Below are positions 1 through 8,630 of a DNA stretch of 60,842 bases, one piece after another. The first letter of the stretch is position 1; each line of letters begins with the position of its first letter. The notes beneath the pieces were generated by a model. It was not told where the DNA came from. It saw nothing but the letters and a program-made list of their open reading frames with translations, and ran no database searches. The position numbers and the translations under genes are program-made. Source of the DNA: Pleurocapsales cyanobacterium LEGE 06147 (GTDB taxonomy: Bacteria; Cyanobacteriota; Cyanobacteriia; Cyanobacteriales; Xenococcaceae); contig JADEWQ010000021.1 in NCBI GenBank assembly GCA_015207585.1, positions 1 to 60,842 of the forward strand. Reading direction: 5' to 3'.

Positions 1-58
1 GATATTAACTTCTTAACCTACAACACATGGAGGACAAAATATGCCAATTAATTCCTGC

Positions 59-116
59 CCTCCGTTTCCTCCCTTCGCCAAGCTGAGTACAGCTATGGCG
101 AGGGTCTCCACGGAGG
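59..116. repeat. Nested palindromic element
   Basis: Three inverted pairs are stacked inside one another. The outer arms are CCTCCGT (59-65) and ACGGAGG (110-116). The middle arms are CCCTTCGCCA (71-80) and TGGCGAGGG (96-104), with one bulged A. The inner arms are AGCT (81-84 and 91-94). It lies just where the MrpD-like reading frame loses homology, so it may mark the break. It resembles the REP-like extragenic palindromes common in cyanobacteria; the family name is not known to me. Confidence 0.6.
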
Positions 117-428
117 CGGAGAGATGATGACCTGCGTATAAAAGAAAGCCGTCTTACCGCTGCCCCAACAGTAGAGGATGACCGCCGCCGTTACCAGCGC
201 ATTGGTCAATATAAAGTAGCCGCTCAATTGGTCAGCCACTAGCGTGACACCAAAATGATCCAGTAACTGCAAGGTTAGCGGCGACCGATTGATAAATAGT
301 TGCAACGCATATCCAGCCGAAACAAGCACTACGCCCAGTGCAAGGTATCGGTCAAATTTTGGGATCAGATAAATGGTGAGTCCTAAAAAAAACGGTAATG
401 CCATCCAGGCGATTGTAATATTGGTCAT
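93..428 (-). pseudogene. MrpD/NdhD-like antiporter subunit, N-terminal fragment
   Basis: The first 100 or so residues look like the start of a Mrp-type Na+/H+ antiporter subunit D (proton-translocating NdhD/NuoM superfamily). Hydrophobic helices are followed by VADQLSGYFILTNALVT and GKTAFFYTQ, which in the family precedes a conserved LHGG segment. Here the frame instead runs into a proline-rich tail (residues 103-111) and stops, whereas the full family is near 500 residues. The ATG overlaps the stop of the upstream MrpC-like remnant as ATGA, the usual mrpC-mrpD coupling. The break lies beside the nested palindrome at 59-116. The family call rests on remembered motifs. The missing C-terminus means it cannot work as a transporter. 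Confidence 0.6.
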
Positions 429-633
429 GGCGTATTATTCTCTTCGATCGCGCTAGTTTCCAGTGTGGGATTATCCTTTGACAACTTCATAACAGCCACC
501 AACATCAACGCTTGAATCGAAAAGCCAATGACAATTGCCGTCAATATAACCGCCTAGGGGACTGGATCGGAGTAAGCAACCTTGTTGGCGTTGGCTGCAA
601 TTGGTGTAAACAAACATATTCGATTAACCAATT
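425..633 (-). pseudogene. MrpC/NdhK(NuoK)-like subunit remnant with internal stop
   Basis: Read on the minus strand, the frame ending at the TGA at 425-427 encodes AVILTAIVIGFSIQALMLVA followed by a short acidic tail, typical of the last helix of MrpC (NuoK-like antiporter subunit). Forty-three codons upstream, at 554-556, the frame meets TAG where the family normally has a glutamine after a DPLP-like motif (here DPVP). The match continues before the stop as LFTPIAANANKVAYSDPVP to about 631, then a TAA at 632-634 ends it. No start codon or N-terminal helix is left. A CAG-to-TAG change would explain the internal stop. With the truncated mrpD this shows a dead operon. Confidence 0.55.
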
Positions 634-1005
634 ATTTGAGAATGGGGGATATCGCGACTAAAATCAACAACGCATTCGTTAACATAAGCTAATGCTTGTC
701 TGAAAGCTTTATGTATCGATATTTTTGCCAACATGCCAAGCGTTATCGATCTCACATGTATTGATTAAACCCTATTGTAAAAAAAAAATGATTGATTTCA
801 ATCAATATTATAATTCTACAATAATAACTAAAAAAAGCAATATTTACAGCTTGAAGTTTCTTAATCTCATGACTAAAGAAAGCTTATCTATTTTTTTTTG
901 GACGTTACTGAATTAGAGGTTGCACCAGACGAAGCCGAGATGCCGAGCGATCGCATCCATCCTATTAGAAATCGAACTCAAGAAATAAGAAATCGATTAC
1001 CTTTC
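634..1005. other. AT-rich intergenic gap
   Basis: This gap lies between the Mrp remnant and the SAM hydroxide adenosyltransferase gene. It has runs of A and T and a 63-codon open frame at 725-916 whose composition is low-complexity and matches no family I know. I see no RNA gene, terminator or convincing promoter. Confidence 0.5.
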
Positions 1006-1794
1006 TCAAAACTTTTTGATTTCAATCGCGTCTGCACAATCTAATTGCAATTTTTCTCGAGCACTGCCACCGTTAACGGCAATTTCTATCCAACCATGAC
1101 TGCCAATCAAAGCAGCAATTTCACCTTTAGGTACATCGCTATAAGTTTGCACGGTGGGAATTGCTCTGTTTTCTACGATCGCCGACCAACATTGACCGAT
1201 AACCGCATCAGCAGGAATATTCGTAATCAAATTGCCAAAGCGATCGCAATATTGAATACAGCCAATAATTTTATTATCGGTAATAGTTAGTTCTGGCAGT
1301 GTTAGCTTCACTAAACTGTCAGGGTCGATAGAATTCCCCAGTTGTTCGAGGGAAACTCCACTAGCTAAATGTGCGCCTACAGGTGCAAAAATATCGCGAC
1401 CATGAAAGGTAGTACTGGGGTTAGGAGTTCGCCAGTAGTCAGTATTAGTTAATTCTACTGCTGCTATGGCTGGAGATAAATTTAAAACCCCGCTAAATAA
1501 ACCATTATCCGGTCCGACTAGAAAACCGTCAGCAAACTGAATTGCTACTCCTCTGCGCTGACTTCCTACTCCTGGGTCGACTACAGCAATATGAACGGTG
1601 CCGGAGGGAAAGTAGGTATAAGCGTTCAGTAGACAAAATCTTGCTGCAGCTATATTTTGAGGTGGAATTTCATGGGTAAGATCGATCGCTTGCAATTGAG
1701 AATTGATACTGGCGATCGCTCCTTTCATTACTCCTACATAAACATCTTGCCAACCGAAGTCAGTGAGTAGAGTAATAATTCCGTTCGCAGACAT
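1006..1794 (-). CDS. SAM hydroxide adenosyltransferase (DUF62 family)
   Basis: A 262-residue protein of the fluorinase/chlorinase-like DUF62 family. Characterised non-halogenating members hydrolyse S-adenosylmethionine to adenosine and methionine. It opens with the family signature ITLLTDFGWQDVYVGVMKG. It carries VAVVDPGVGS-like sequence with Asp and Arg (VVDPGVGSQRRG) and a histidine in TFHGRDIFAP, matching the Asp-Arg-His triad that activates water in the hydroxide transferases rather than a halide site. The length is normal. It is a single gene with non-coding flanks, so neighbours say nothing about its role. The physiological purpose of this family is still unclear. Confidence 0.85.
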   Translation of the reverse strand: MSANGIITLLTDFGWQDVYVGVMKGAIASINSQLQAIDLTHEIPPQNIAAARFCLLNAYTYFPSGTVHIAVVDPGVGSQRRGVAIQFADGFLVGPDNGLFSGVLNLSPAIAAVELTNTDYWRTPNPSTTFHGRDIFAPVGAHLASGVSLEQLGNSIDPDSLVKLTLPELTITDNKIIGCIQYCDRFGNLITNIPADAVIGQCWSAIVENRAIPTVQTYSDVPKGEIAALIGSHGWIEIAVNGGSAREKLQLDCADAIEIKKF

Positions 1795-1913
1795 AAAGCT
1801 GTTTTAACAATATTTATCATAAATTTTCAGTTACAAAATATACTATTTTTCTGGAGAATGTTATTGTCAAAGTAGGAATCATTACATTATCTATTTACAA
1901 AAAAAAGTCCATT

Positions 1914-2075
1914 ATGAACAAAAATCGTCAGGAGATCTTAAGACAAGCGACTCACATTCATCGTGAAAATCTCCGTAGAAGCCTGGAACATCGTCTCGAA
2001 GTTGCTAGAGCAAAAGGAGATGACAAACTGGTTCGACAACTAGAAGCAGAAGCTAGCTATTTACATATCCGTTAA
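1914..2075 (+). CDS. Small basic helical protein, 53 residues
   Basis: An ATG at 1914 opens a 53-residue frame closed by TAA at 2073. The product is charged and probably wholly helical, with HRENLRRSLEHRLEVARAKG in the middle and a LVRQLEAEASYLHI end. It has no cysteines and no membrane segment. The heptad-like leucine spacing suggests a helical hairpin. I recall similar conserved short proteins in cyanobacteria but know no function. There is no strong Shine-Dalgarno sequence. It sits alone, upstream of STRR-type repeats and convergent with ndhB. Composition and codon use look protein-like, which supports it as real despite its size. Confidence 0.55.
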   Translation: MNKNRQEILRQATHIHRENLRRSLEHRLEVARAKGDDKLVRQLEAEASYLHIR

Positions 2076-2096
2076 AAAAAATTGGGGAATAGGGAA

Positions 2097-2123
2097 CAGT
2101 CAGTAGTCATCAGTCATCAGTTA
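2097..2123. repeat. Heptanucleotide STRR-type repeat tract
   Basis: Repeats of the unit AGTCATC/AGTCAGT run through this stretch. They match the short tandemly repeated repetitive sequences described for filamentous and colonial cyanobacteria. Confidence 0.5.
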
Positions 2124-2301
2124 ATAACTAACCTCCTTCAGGCATTAGGGAGGAGCGAAAAACAGCGGCTTAGAGGGAAATTAATTTCTCCCCAATTCCC
2201 AATCCCCCTATCTCCCTAATCTTCAACTGACCCCTGACCTCTAAACATCTACAAAGTCTCTTGTTACTTTTGAAAATTGGTATTAATTAGCGTAAAAAAT
2301 T

Positions 2302-2330
2302 TCCATAAAAATAGCCCGCGTATGCGGGCG
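2302..2330 (-). terminator. Rho-independent terminator of ndhB
   Basis: On the minus strand a GCCCGCATACGCGGGC hairpin (2314-2329) is followed by TATTTTTATGG. It begins 36 bases beyond the ndhB stop codon. Confidence 0.75.
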
Positions 2331-2365
2331 AGATTTAGCTAATTCAATTTTTAGCCATATATAAG

Positions 2366-3946
2366 CTAATGCTGCGTCGAAGGAGCGACCGTAGAAGAAA
2401 CCTTTACATTATTTTGCGGTAACTCCCGAGTAACTACCGCAGACTGTAAAATTGGCGTGCTGACGACAGAATCATTAGCTAGTGTAAACAGGGGATTGGA
2501 TAAAATTCCCGCCAGAGAAGTAACAACTACCGAAACAATCAGCCCTACTTGAAGAGGACGCATTCCTGGCAGACTCCAGCGAATTTCAGGATAATTTTTG
2601 ACCGCATCAGACATTTCGTGAGGTTCTTTAACTACCATCATCTTGACGACACGGATGTAGTAGTAGATAGATACCACGGTAGTAATCAAACCGAGTAAAA
2701 CTAGACCGTAGATTCCTGCTTGCCAACCAGCCCAAAACAGATAAATTTTCCCAAAAAAGCCAGCTAGAGGAGGAATACCGCCCAGAGAAAGCAAGCAAAT
2801 ACTCAAACACAGAGTCACTAAGGGGTCTTTTTGATATAAACCTGCATACTCGCTGATTTGGTCAGTACCAGTCCGCAGGGAGAAGAGAATCACACAAGTA
2901 AAAGCTCCCAAGTTCATAAACAAATAAACTAGCAGGTAAAAAATCATGCTGGAATAGCCTGCATCCGTTCCTGCAATCAAACCAATCATGACAAATCCAG
3001 CTTGAGCGATGGAGGAATATGCTAGCATCCGCTTCATACTGGTTTGAGCCAGGGCAACTACATTACCCAAAACCAGACTGAGGATAGCTAGGGCAGTAAA
3101 AATAAAGTGCCACTCTTCGGTTACCAAAGCAAAAGCCGTTACTAATAAGCGAATTGCTAGGGCAAAACCTGCAGCTTTAGAACCAACAGACAAGAAAGCA
3201 ACCACTGGAGTGGGAGAACCTTCATAAACGTCGGGAGTCCACTGGTGGAAAGGAACGGCAGAAATTTTGAAAGCGATCCCGGCAATTACAAAGACAAGAG
3301 CGATCGCCAATCCCAGCGATTGACTGCTACTGGCATCGGTAATCCTGGCAGCAATAGTAGTTAAATTAGTCTCTCCTCCCGACAATCCGTACAAAAGAGA
3401 CACCCCATACAGAAAAATTGCCGAACTAGAAGCACCGATCAGCAAATACTTCAACGCCGCTTCATTAGAACGGGGATCGCGCTTCATATAACCCGTCATG
3501 AGATAAGAAGAAATACTTAACATCTCCAGAGAAATAAAAACCATGACTAGCTCGTTTGCCCCTGAGAGGAACATTCCTCCTAAGGTCGCCGTGAGCATAA
3601 TTGCCATAAATTCTGCTAGAGAAGTGCCCGACTGTTCCACATAACGAATGGACATGGGAATCGTGACGGCAGTAGAAAGGGCTACAATCCCGCGAAAGAT
3701 AATGCTGAGGTTGTCGCTGTTAAAAGCTCCCAAAAAAGCGATTGGTTCGGGGTTATTCCACTGGAAATAAAGAGCTATTATAGAAGCGAGTAAGCCTGCG
3801 ATCGCTGCATAAGGTAGCCAGCGAGAAGAACTACGCCCAAAAATCAAATCCCCAATGATGACAACCATCAGGGTAATGATAACAATGCCTTCCGGCAAAA
3901 TTGTCGCAGCGTTAAGTTGATTGGCAATACTGATAGAAAAATCCAT
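2366..3946 (-). CDS. ndhB: NAD(P)H-quinone oxidoreductase subunit 2
   Basis: A 526-residue, very hydrophobic protein with about 14 membrane segments, the NdhB/NuoN proton-pumping subunit of the cyanobacterial NDH-1 complex in the thylakoid membrane. NDH-1 takes electrons from reduced ferredoxin to plastoquinone in respiration and cyclic flow around photosystem I. Recognisable segments are [51 protein letters not shown] (a proton-channel lysine and the conserved [10 protein letters not shown] loop) and [12 protein letters not shown]. Length and start agree with the family (MDFS... near 520 residues). It stands alone, divergent from topA across 291 bases that must hold both promoters, and ends at a clear terminator. 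Confidence 0.97.
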   Translation of the reverse strand: MDFSISIANQLNAATILPEGIVIITLMVVIIGDLIFGRSSSRWLPYAAIAGLLASIIALYFQWNNPEPIAFLGAFNSDNLSIIFRGIVALSTAVTIPMSIRYVEQSGTSLAEFMAIMLTATLGGMFLSGANELVMVFISLEMLSISSYLMTGYMKRDPRSNEAALKYLLIGASSSAIFLYGVSLLYGLSGGETNLTTIAARITDASSSQSLGLAIALVFVIAGIAFKISAVPFHQWTPDVYEGSPTPVVAFLSVGSKAAGFALAIRLLVTAFALVTEEWHFIFTALAILSLVLGNVVALAQTSMKRMLAYSSIAQAGFVMIGLIAGTDAGYSSMIFYLLVYLFMNLGAFTCVILFSLRTGTDQISEYAGLYQKDPLVTLCLSICLLSLGGIPPLAGFFGKIYLFWAGWQAGIYGLVLLGLITTVVSIYYYIRVVKMMVVKEPHEMSDAVKNYPEIRWSLPGMRPLQVGLIVSVVVTSLAGILSNPLFTLANDSVVSTPILQSAVVTRELPQNNVKVSSTVAPSTQH

Positions 3947-4237
3947 AGGGTTTTCGGTAAAGTCAAAAAATAGCTGTCGGTTAGTCGTTAAAAAAGCTTT
4001 ACAAAGGATTGTAACCTATAAGCTGTCTTCATCTTGCCGAAATCGAAGTTTGTTGTCTAGAGACAAAGGTAGGAAACTAATGGCAGATGTTGGGCTATGG
4101 TTGAGATACAACCGAGGTAGAACAAGAATATTTTTTTAAGCGACTATAACTATATGTTAGGGATATGTTAAAGATAATCACATTCTCTTTCCGACAAACT
4201 ATTTTATTTTAATTTTATTGCGTTAACTTCAATCTCT

Positions 4238-6841
4238 ATGTCAACTCTGGTCATCGTCGAATCCCCTACCAAAGCGCGTACTATTCGTAATTATTTGCCT
4301 GCTGGTTATCAAGTAGAGGCATCGATGGGGCACGTCCGCGACTTACCCTCGTCCGCAGATGAAATCCCAGCTAATTATAAGGGTGAAGCTTGGGCTAATT
4401 TAGGAGTTAATGTAGAAAATAATTTTGAGCCAATCTACGTCGTACCCAAAACCAAGAAGAAAGTAGTTCAAGAACTAAAAAACGCCCTCAAAAAAGCGGA
4501 TGAATTAATCCTGGCAACGGACGAAGATCGCGAAGGAGAAAGTATTAGCTGGCATTTGCTCGAAATACTCAAGCCTAAAGTTCCAGTTAAGCGAATGGTC
4601 TTTCATGAAATTACCCGCGAGGCGATTCGAGAAGCCTTACAAAATTGTCGCGATGTGGATGAAGATTTAGTTCACGCTCAAGAAACTCGCCGCATTCTGG
4701 ATAGGCTTTACGGCTATACCCTTTCCCCTTTACTTTGGAAAAAGATCGCTCGTGGTTTATCTGCCGGACGAGTGCAATCAGTAGCCGTACGTTCGATTGT
4801 AGAAAGGGAACGAGAACGCCGTGCTTTCCAATCGGGAAGCTATTGGGATTTAAAAGCCATTCTGCAACAAGAAAAAAGTTCTTTTGAAGCCAGGCCGATC
4901 GCTTTAGGTAGTAAAAAACTGGCTACGGGAAGTGATTTTGACCCCAGTACTGGAAGAATTATCGCCGGTAGAGATGTAGTTTTACTCAATGAAGCAGAAG
5001 CTAACGCGCTCAAAGAGAGACTCGTTAACAAAACTTGGACGGTTAGTAACACCGAAGAAAAAGCCACTAAAAGAAAGCCAGCCCCACCTTTTACTACTTC
5101 CACCTTGCAGCAGGAGGCAAACCGTAAACTAGGAATCTCTGCTAGAGAAACTATGAGCATTGCCCAAAAACTCTACGAACAGGGCTACATTACCTATATG
5201 CGGACGGATTCGGTGCATTTATCCGAACAGGCGATCGCGGCAGCGAGAACTTGTGTAGAGCAAATGTATGGCAAAGAATATCTCAGTCCCCAACCCCGTC
5301 GTTACAGTACCAAAAGTAAGGCTGCGCAAGAAGCCCACGAAGCCATCCGTCCGGCGGGACAAACATTTCGCACTCCTCAAGAAACCGGGTTGGGAGGACG
5401 AGAATTTAGTCTTTACGACCTCATTTGGAAACGGACTGTTGCTTGCCAAATGGCGGAAGCAAGGCTGACTCAGATTACTGTCAATATAGACGTAGAAGAT
5501 GCCGTTTTTCGTTCCTCCGGCAAACGCATCGATTTTCCCGGCTTTTTTCGCGCCTACGTAGAAGGTTCTGACGATCCCGAAGCAGCTTTAGAAGACCAAG
5601 AAATCATCCTGCCCCCTTTAAAAGTAGGAGATACTCCTGCCTGCAAAGAACTAGAGGCAGTAGGACACGAAACCCAACCTCCAGCAAGATATACAGAAGC
5701 ATCCTTGGTCAAAACTCTTGAAAAAGAAGGTATTGGCAGACCCAGTACTTATGCGAGTATCATAGGCACGATTGTAGACCGAGGCTATGTCCAGATGCGA
5801 CAAAAAGCCTTAGTTCCTACTTTTACCGCTTTTGCCGTTACCTCCTTACTCGAGAAATACTTTCCCGATTTAGTCGATTTTGGCTTTACCTCCAAAATGG
5901 AGCAAACCCTAGATGAAATTGCCACGGGTGAAGCCAAATGGTTGCCTTACCTCAAGCATTTCTATAAAGGAGAAGAGGGCTTAGAAACTCAAGTCAAAGT
6001 TAAAGAAAACGAAATTGACTCTACTGTCGCCAAAACCGTTCAACTAGAAAACCTAGATGCTAAAATCCGCATTGGCAAATACGGACCCTATATTGAAGTA
6101 GAAAATGGTGATGATGCGATCAAAGCTTCTCTTCCTATAGACTTGACTCCAGCCGATCTCAGTCCCGAACAAGTTCAAATCCTCCTACGTCAGAAAATAG
6201 AAGGACCCGATAAGGTAGGATTGCACCCAGAAACGGGGGAACCAATTTTTGTCAAAACAGGACCTTACGGTCCCTACGTACAACTAGGAGAAAAAACAGA
6301 CGAAAATCCCAAACCCAAACAGACTTCTTTACCCAAAGGAGTAGCACCAGAAGACGTTACTCTAGAAATGGCAGTCGGTTTACTATCCCTTCCCCGTCTG
6401 TTGGGAACGCACCCCGAAACCGGTGGCAAAATTAAGGCTAGTTTGGGTAGATTTGGTCCTTATGTCGTACACGAGTACAAAGACGAGGGAGAGAAAAAAC
6501 AAAAGAAAGACTATCGTTCCCTCAAAGCAGAAGATGACGTATTGACAGTTACCCTCGATCGCGCCCTGGAACTTTTGGCACAACCAAAGCGATCGCGCGG
6601 CGGTACTAGCAAAAAACCCCTGCAGGAACTAGGTTCTCACCCTGAAGATAACGAACCAGTAAATATCTATAAAGGACCTTATGGTAACTACATCAAGCAT
6701 GGCAAGGTTAACGTCGGTATTCCTGAAGGGGAAACAGTAGAAAGTTTGACCCTAGAAAAAGCAGTAAAACTCTTGGCAGAAAAAGCAGCTAGCAAAACTA
6801 CAAAGCGGAAGTCAGCCAGGAAAAAAACGACGAAAAAATAA
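4238..6841 (+). CDS. topA: DNA topoisomerase I
   Basis: An 867-residue type IA topoisomerase that relaxes negative supercoils behind moving polymerases. The TOPRIM domain (about 1-140) has the opening [12 protein letters not shown] and the [12 protein letters not shown] metal-binding motif. The catalytic tyrosine is Tyr320 in [13 protein letters not shown]. The C-terminal third holds four copies of a GPYGPY-type module ([39 protein letters not shown]) and ends in a lysine-rich tail. There are no zinc-finger cysteines at the C-terminus, unlike E. coli TopA but as expected for cyanobacteria. It starts at an ATG giving the conserved [10 protein letters not shown]. It is monocistronic, divergent from ndhB. 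Confidence 0.97.
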   Translation: MSTLVIVESPTKARTIRNYLPAGYQVEASMGHVRDLPSSADEIPANYKGEAWANLGVNVENNFEPIYVVPKTKKKVVQELKNALKKADELILATDEDREGESISWHLLEILKPKVPVKRMVFHEITREAIREALQNCRDVDEDLVHAQETRRILDRLYGYTLSPLLWKKIARGLSAGRVQSVAVRSIVERERERRAFQSGSYWDLKAILQQEKSSFEARPIALGSKKLATGSDFDPSTGRIIAGRDVVLLNEAEANALKERLVNKTWTVSNTEEKATKRKPAPPFTTSTLQQEANRKLGISARETMSIAQKLYEQGYITYMRTDSVHLSEQAIAAARTCVEQMYGKEYLSPQPRRYSTKSKAAQEAHEAIRPAGQTFRTPQETGLGGREFSLYDLIWKRTVACQMAEARLTQITVNIDVEDAVFRSSGKRIDFPGFFRAYVEGSDDPEAALEDQEIILPPLKVGDTPACKELEAVGHETQPPARYTEASLVKTLEKEGIGRPSTYASIIGTIVDRGYVQMRQKALVPTFTAFAVTSLLEKYFPDLVDFGFTSKMEQTLDEIATGEAKWLPYLKHFYKGEEGLETQVKVKENEIDSTVAKTVQLENLDAKIRIGKYGPYIEVENGDDAIKASLPIDLTPADLSPEQVQILLRQKIEGPDKVGLHPETGEPIFVKTGPYGPYVQLGEKTDENPKPKQTSLPKGVAPEDVTLEMAVGLLSLPRLLGTHPETGGKIKASLGRFGPYVVHEYKDEGEKKQKKDYRSLKAEDDVLTVTLDRALELLAQPKRSRGGTSKKPLQELGSHPEDNEPVNIYKGPYGNYIKHGKVNVGIPEGETVESLTLEKAVKLLAEKAASKTTKRKSARKKTTKK

Positions 6842-7186
6842 GGCAGATTCCATCAATGGTAATTGATAATTGTTAATTGGTAATGGGCTATTTCAGTTAT
6901 CAATTATCAGTCAAAAATTAGGAGTAGAGACGCGATATATCGCGTCTCTACAAGATCAAGAGTAGGAAGTGAATACTGTTCACTGATAATAGCAATCGCC
7001 AATTAGCCCAAATAAAAGATAGCAGATATAAAAAAAAATAATGAGCGAAAAATTTTAAAAACCATGATAATTTTCCCGAAAAAATATAATTTTGTTAAAA
7101 TTATTTTGTTTGACTAATTATCTGATTTTTTACTCTAACTTTTATATTTTTTTAGTCTACACTAACAATAAAAATTTGCTCGCTAA
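6842..7186. other. Repeat-bearing intergenic gap after topA
   Basis: The gap holds STRR-like AATTGATAATTG repeats (about 6857-6885), a 28-base palindrome (6924-6951, listed separately), and then a very AT-rich stretch to 7180. No gene or clear terminator is visible. Confidence 0.5.
6924..6951. repeat. Perfect 28-base palindrome
   Basis: The arms are GTAGAGACGCGATA and TATCGCGTCTCTAC with no loop. Palindromes built on GTAGAGACGCGAT are frequent between genes in cyanobacteria. It could act in transcription termination after topA on either strand, but it has no T-tract. Confidence 0.8.
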
Positions 7187-7402
7187 TTATGCCAAACAAG
7201 AATTGCATGTATTGTTTTCGAGCTAATTACGCTCATAATTCAGGGAGCAACTAAAAAAATATATATGGAGAGCAAAGCGTTGGAACTGATGGCACTCCAA
7301 TTTACTCAGTTTTTGGAAGATAATCGCGATCGCAACCCAGCTTATCTTCTACGAGCCGGTGACATTGAACGGATTCATCGAGCAAAAGAGATTTTGATCT
7401 AC
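7187..7402 (+). pseudogene. AraC-family regulator remnant
   Basis: In one frame from 7187 the sequence reads QGATKKIYMESKALELMALQ and then LRAGDIERIHRAKEILI. In cyanobacterial AraC-type regulators the linker has a YLESKALELxALQ segment and then DIERIxxAKEILL directly before the two helix-turn-helix units. Here the match ends at about 7402, where sequence antisense to a transposase begins, and the frame stops at 7420. A TAA at 7184 closes the frame upstream, and the N-terminal sensing domain is missing. An ATG at 7265 could start a 51-residue peptide, but this looks like debris. The family call is from recalled motifs. Confidence 0.55.
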
Positions 7403-7704
7403 TGTATCATCTCCACTTAATGTCCCACCTATTAAGTTAATTTGTGAGCTAACTTCATCAACTAAATCCTTGGGTTCATCTCGCTCACGTAGCAAAAACC
7501 TGTTGACGCTATCATGAGACAAATCTTTCATGATGTCTGCCAAACGTGTACAGCCTGGATATTTCGATTCTGCTAGCAGAAACAACGTATAAGTGTTGAG
7601 ATCGCACTTGGCGGTAGATGGCTTGGTAGTTGCTCTAATGGTCTGAACCGCCTGTTTTTTCCTAATTTCCCTTTCCTGCATTATTTGTTTAATTTGTCAA
7701 TGCG
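7381..7704 (-). mobile_element. Insertion-sequence fragment with 5' end of a DDE transposase
   Basis: The minus-strand frame from an ATG at 7681 encodes about 100 residues resembling the N-terminus of a cyanobacterial IS4/IS701-like DDE transposase: LNTYTLFLLAESKYPGCTRL, MKDLSHDSVNRFLLRERDEP, then GGTLSGDDTV, whose Asp would be the first catalytic acid. The match ends just after this motif, near 7400, where the AraC remnant resumes on the other strand. Two of the three catalytic acids are absent, so the fragment is inactive. Its outer edge lies near 7704, against the beheaded antitoxin. No terminal inverted repeats or target duplication are evident. Confidence 0.6.
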
Positions 7705-7902
7705 TAAGTCCTAACCCGTTTCCGTGTTGAAGTAGGAGATGAAAATCGTCTTATTCTATCTCCCGTCCCTTCCGAGCAACCGTTTTGGGCAACCGCCACT
7801 CCCGAAGAACGAGCTGAACGTTGGCATCAGTGGATTCAAAGCCATCAGGATGGTCCCAATCTACCCGATGAAGCCTTAAGACGGGAGAACATTTACGATT
7901 AA
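7705..7902 (+). pseudogene. Antitoxin gene lacking its start
   Basis: The frame from the TAA at 7705-7707 to the TAA at 7900-7902 encodes LTRFRVEVGDENRLILSPVP, then FWATATPEERAERWHQW and ends NLPDEALRRENIYD. This acidic, arginine/tryptophan-rich C-terminus is typical of small antitoxins that precede PIN toxins in cyanobacteria. There is no ATG, GTG or TTG between the upstream in-frame stop and the conserved part, so the N-terminus (probably the DNA-binding or leader part) seems to have been lost at the insertion-sequence edge. Its stop overlaps the toxin ATG (TAATG), the usual coupling of such pairs. Confidence 0.55.
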
Positions 7903-8362
7903 TGGCAGCTTATTTGCTAGATACTAATATTCTACTAAGAAGCAGCGACAACAACTCTCCTTGGCAAATTTTAGCCGATACATCGGTTACACAGCTATTT
8001 ACAGAAAACCATCAATTGTGGATTACCAGTCAAAACATCATTGAATTTTGGGTTGTGGCAACCCGTCCAGTCAACGTGAATGGCTTGGGATGGAGCGTTA
8101 AAAAAACTCTTGCTGAAATCGAGCAAATCCTAAATCAGTTTCCGCAGCTTGAAGAAACGCCACAAGTATTTTTCCATTGGTTGAATCTGGTGACGACTTA
8201 TCAAATTCAAGGCAAGCGTGTTCATGATGCTCGATTAGTTGCCGTTATGCTGGCACATGGTGTAACCCATTTACTAAATTTAATCCCAATGATTTTAGTA
8301 ACATAAATGACATTGTTATTGTTCATCCCCAGGCTGTTTCAGAACTAGAGGTGCAAGATTAA
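7902..8362 (+). pseudogene. PIN-domain (VapC-type) toxin, frameshifted near the C-terminus
   Basis: PIN toxins are RNases using three or four acidic residues. The first 125 codons look intact: LLDTNILLR gives the first Asp, IIEFW the Glu, and VHDARLVAVMLAHGVTHLL the third acid. Near 8270-8280 the frame breaks: the open frame ends at 8306 with IPMILVT, while the next frame continues as KFNPNDFSNINDIVIVHPQ to a TAA at 8360-8362. The family normally reads LLTFNPxDF here, so loss of one base in CTAA(C)ATTTAATCCC explains it. This removes the last conserved Asp. The partner antitoxin is also damaged, so the pair is probably dead, though the truncated 134-residue form could still fold. Confidence 0.75.
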
Positions 8363-8404
8363 ATAATTCTCCTTAACACTTGCAAAGGCGATCGCCCCTC
8401 TGAT

Positions 8405-8450
8405 GGCGCGATCTTACTCGGTGCGGCAGCACCTGCTACGCAGGATCGCC
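8405..8450. repeat. Three-way-junction repeat, copy A
   Basis: Outer arms GGCG(CG)ATC and GATCGCC enclose two hairpins, GGTGCGGCAGCACC and CCTGCTACGCAGG. A second copy lies at 10113-10168 in the opposite orientation. The surrounding 8363-8630 has no gene I recognise; it separates the toxin remnant from dnaB. Confidence 0.7.
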
Positions 8451-8630
8451 TCTTAAAACTGTATCAAGAATGGTCGCGGCGATGGAAATCAGAGATTTGT
8501 GCGGTGGGGTGCTTGTGGACTTTTGCTCATTTCTATGCAGTTGAAAGTTTCACGACCACGCGAGCTCGTCTTGGGATCAATGCTACGTCCCTACGAGCGA
8601 ACTTTTTTTTTGTGGGATTAATTCTGCTAC

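Noticed and set aside
725..916. 63-codon plus-strand open frame
   Set aside because: AT-rich low-complexity translation with no domain or ribosome-binding site; likely chance.
5268..5468. Overlapping frames inside topA on both strands
   Set aside because: Shadows of the topA coding frame with no family resemblance.
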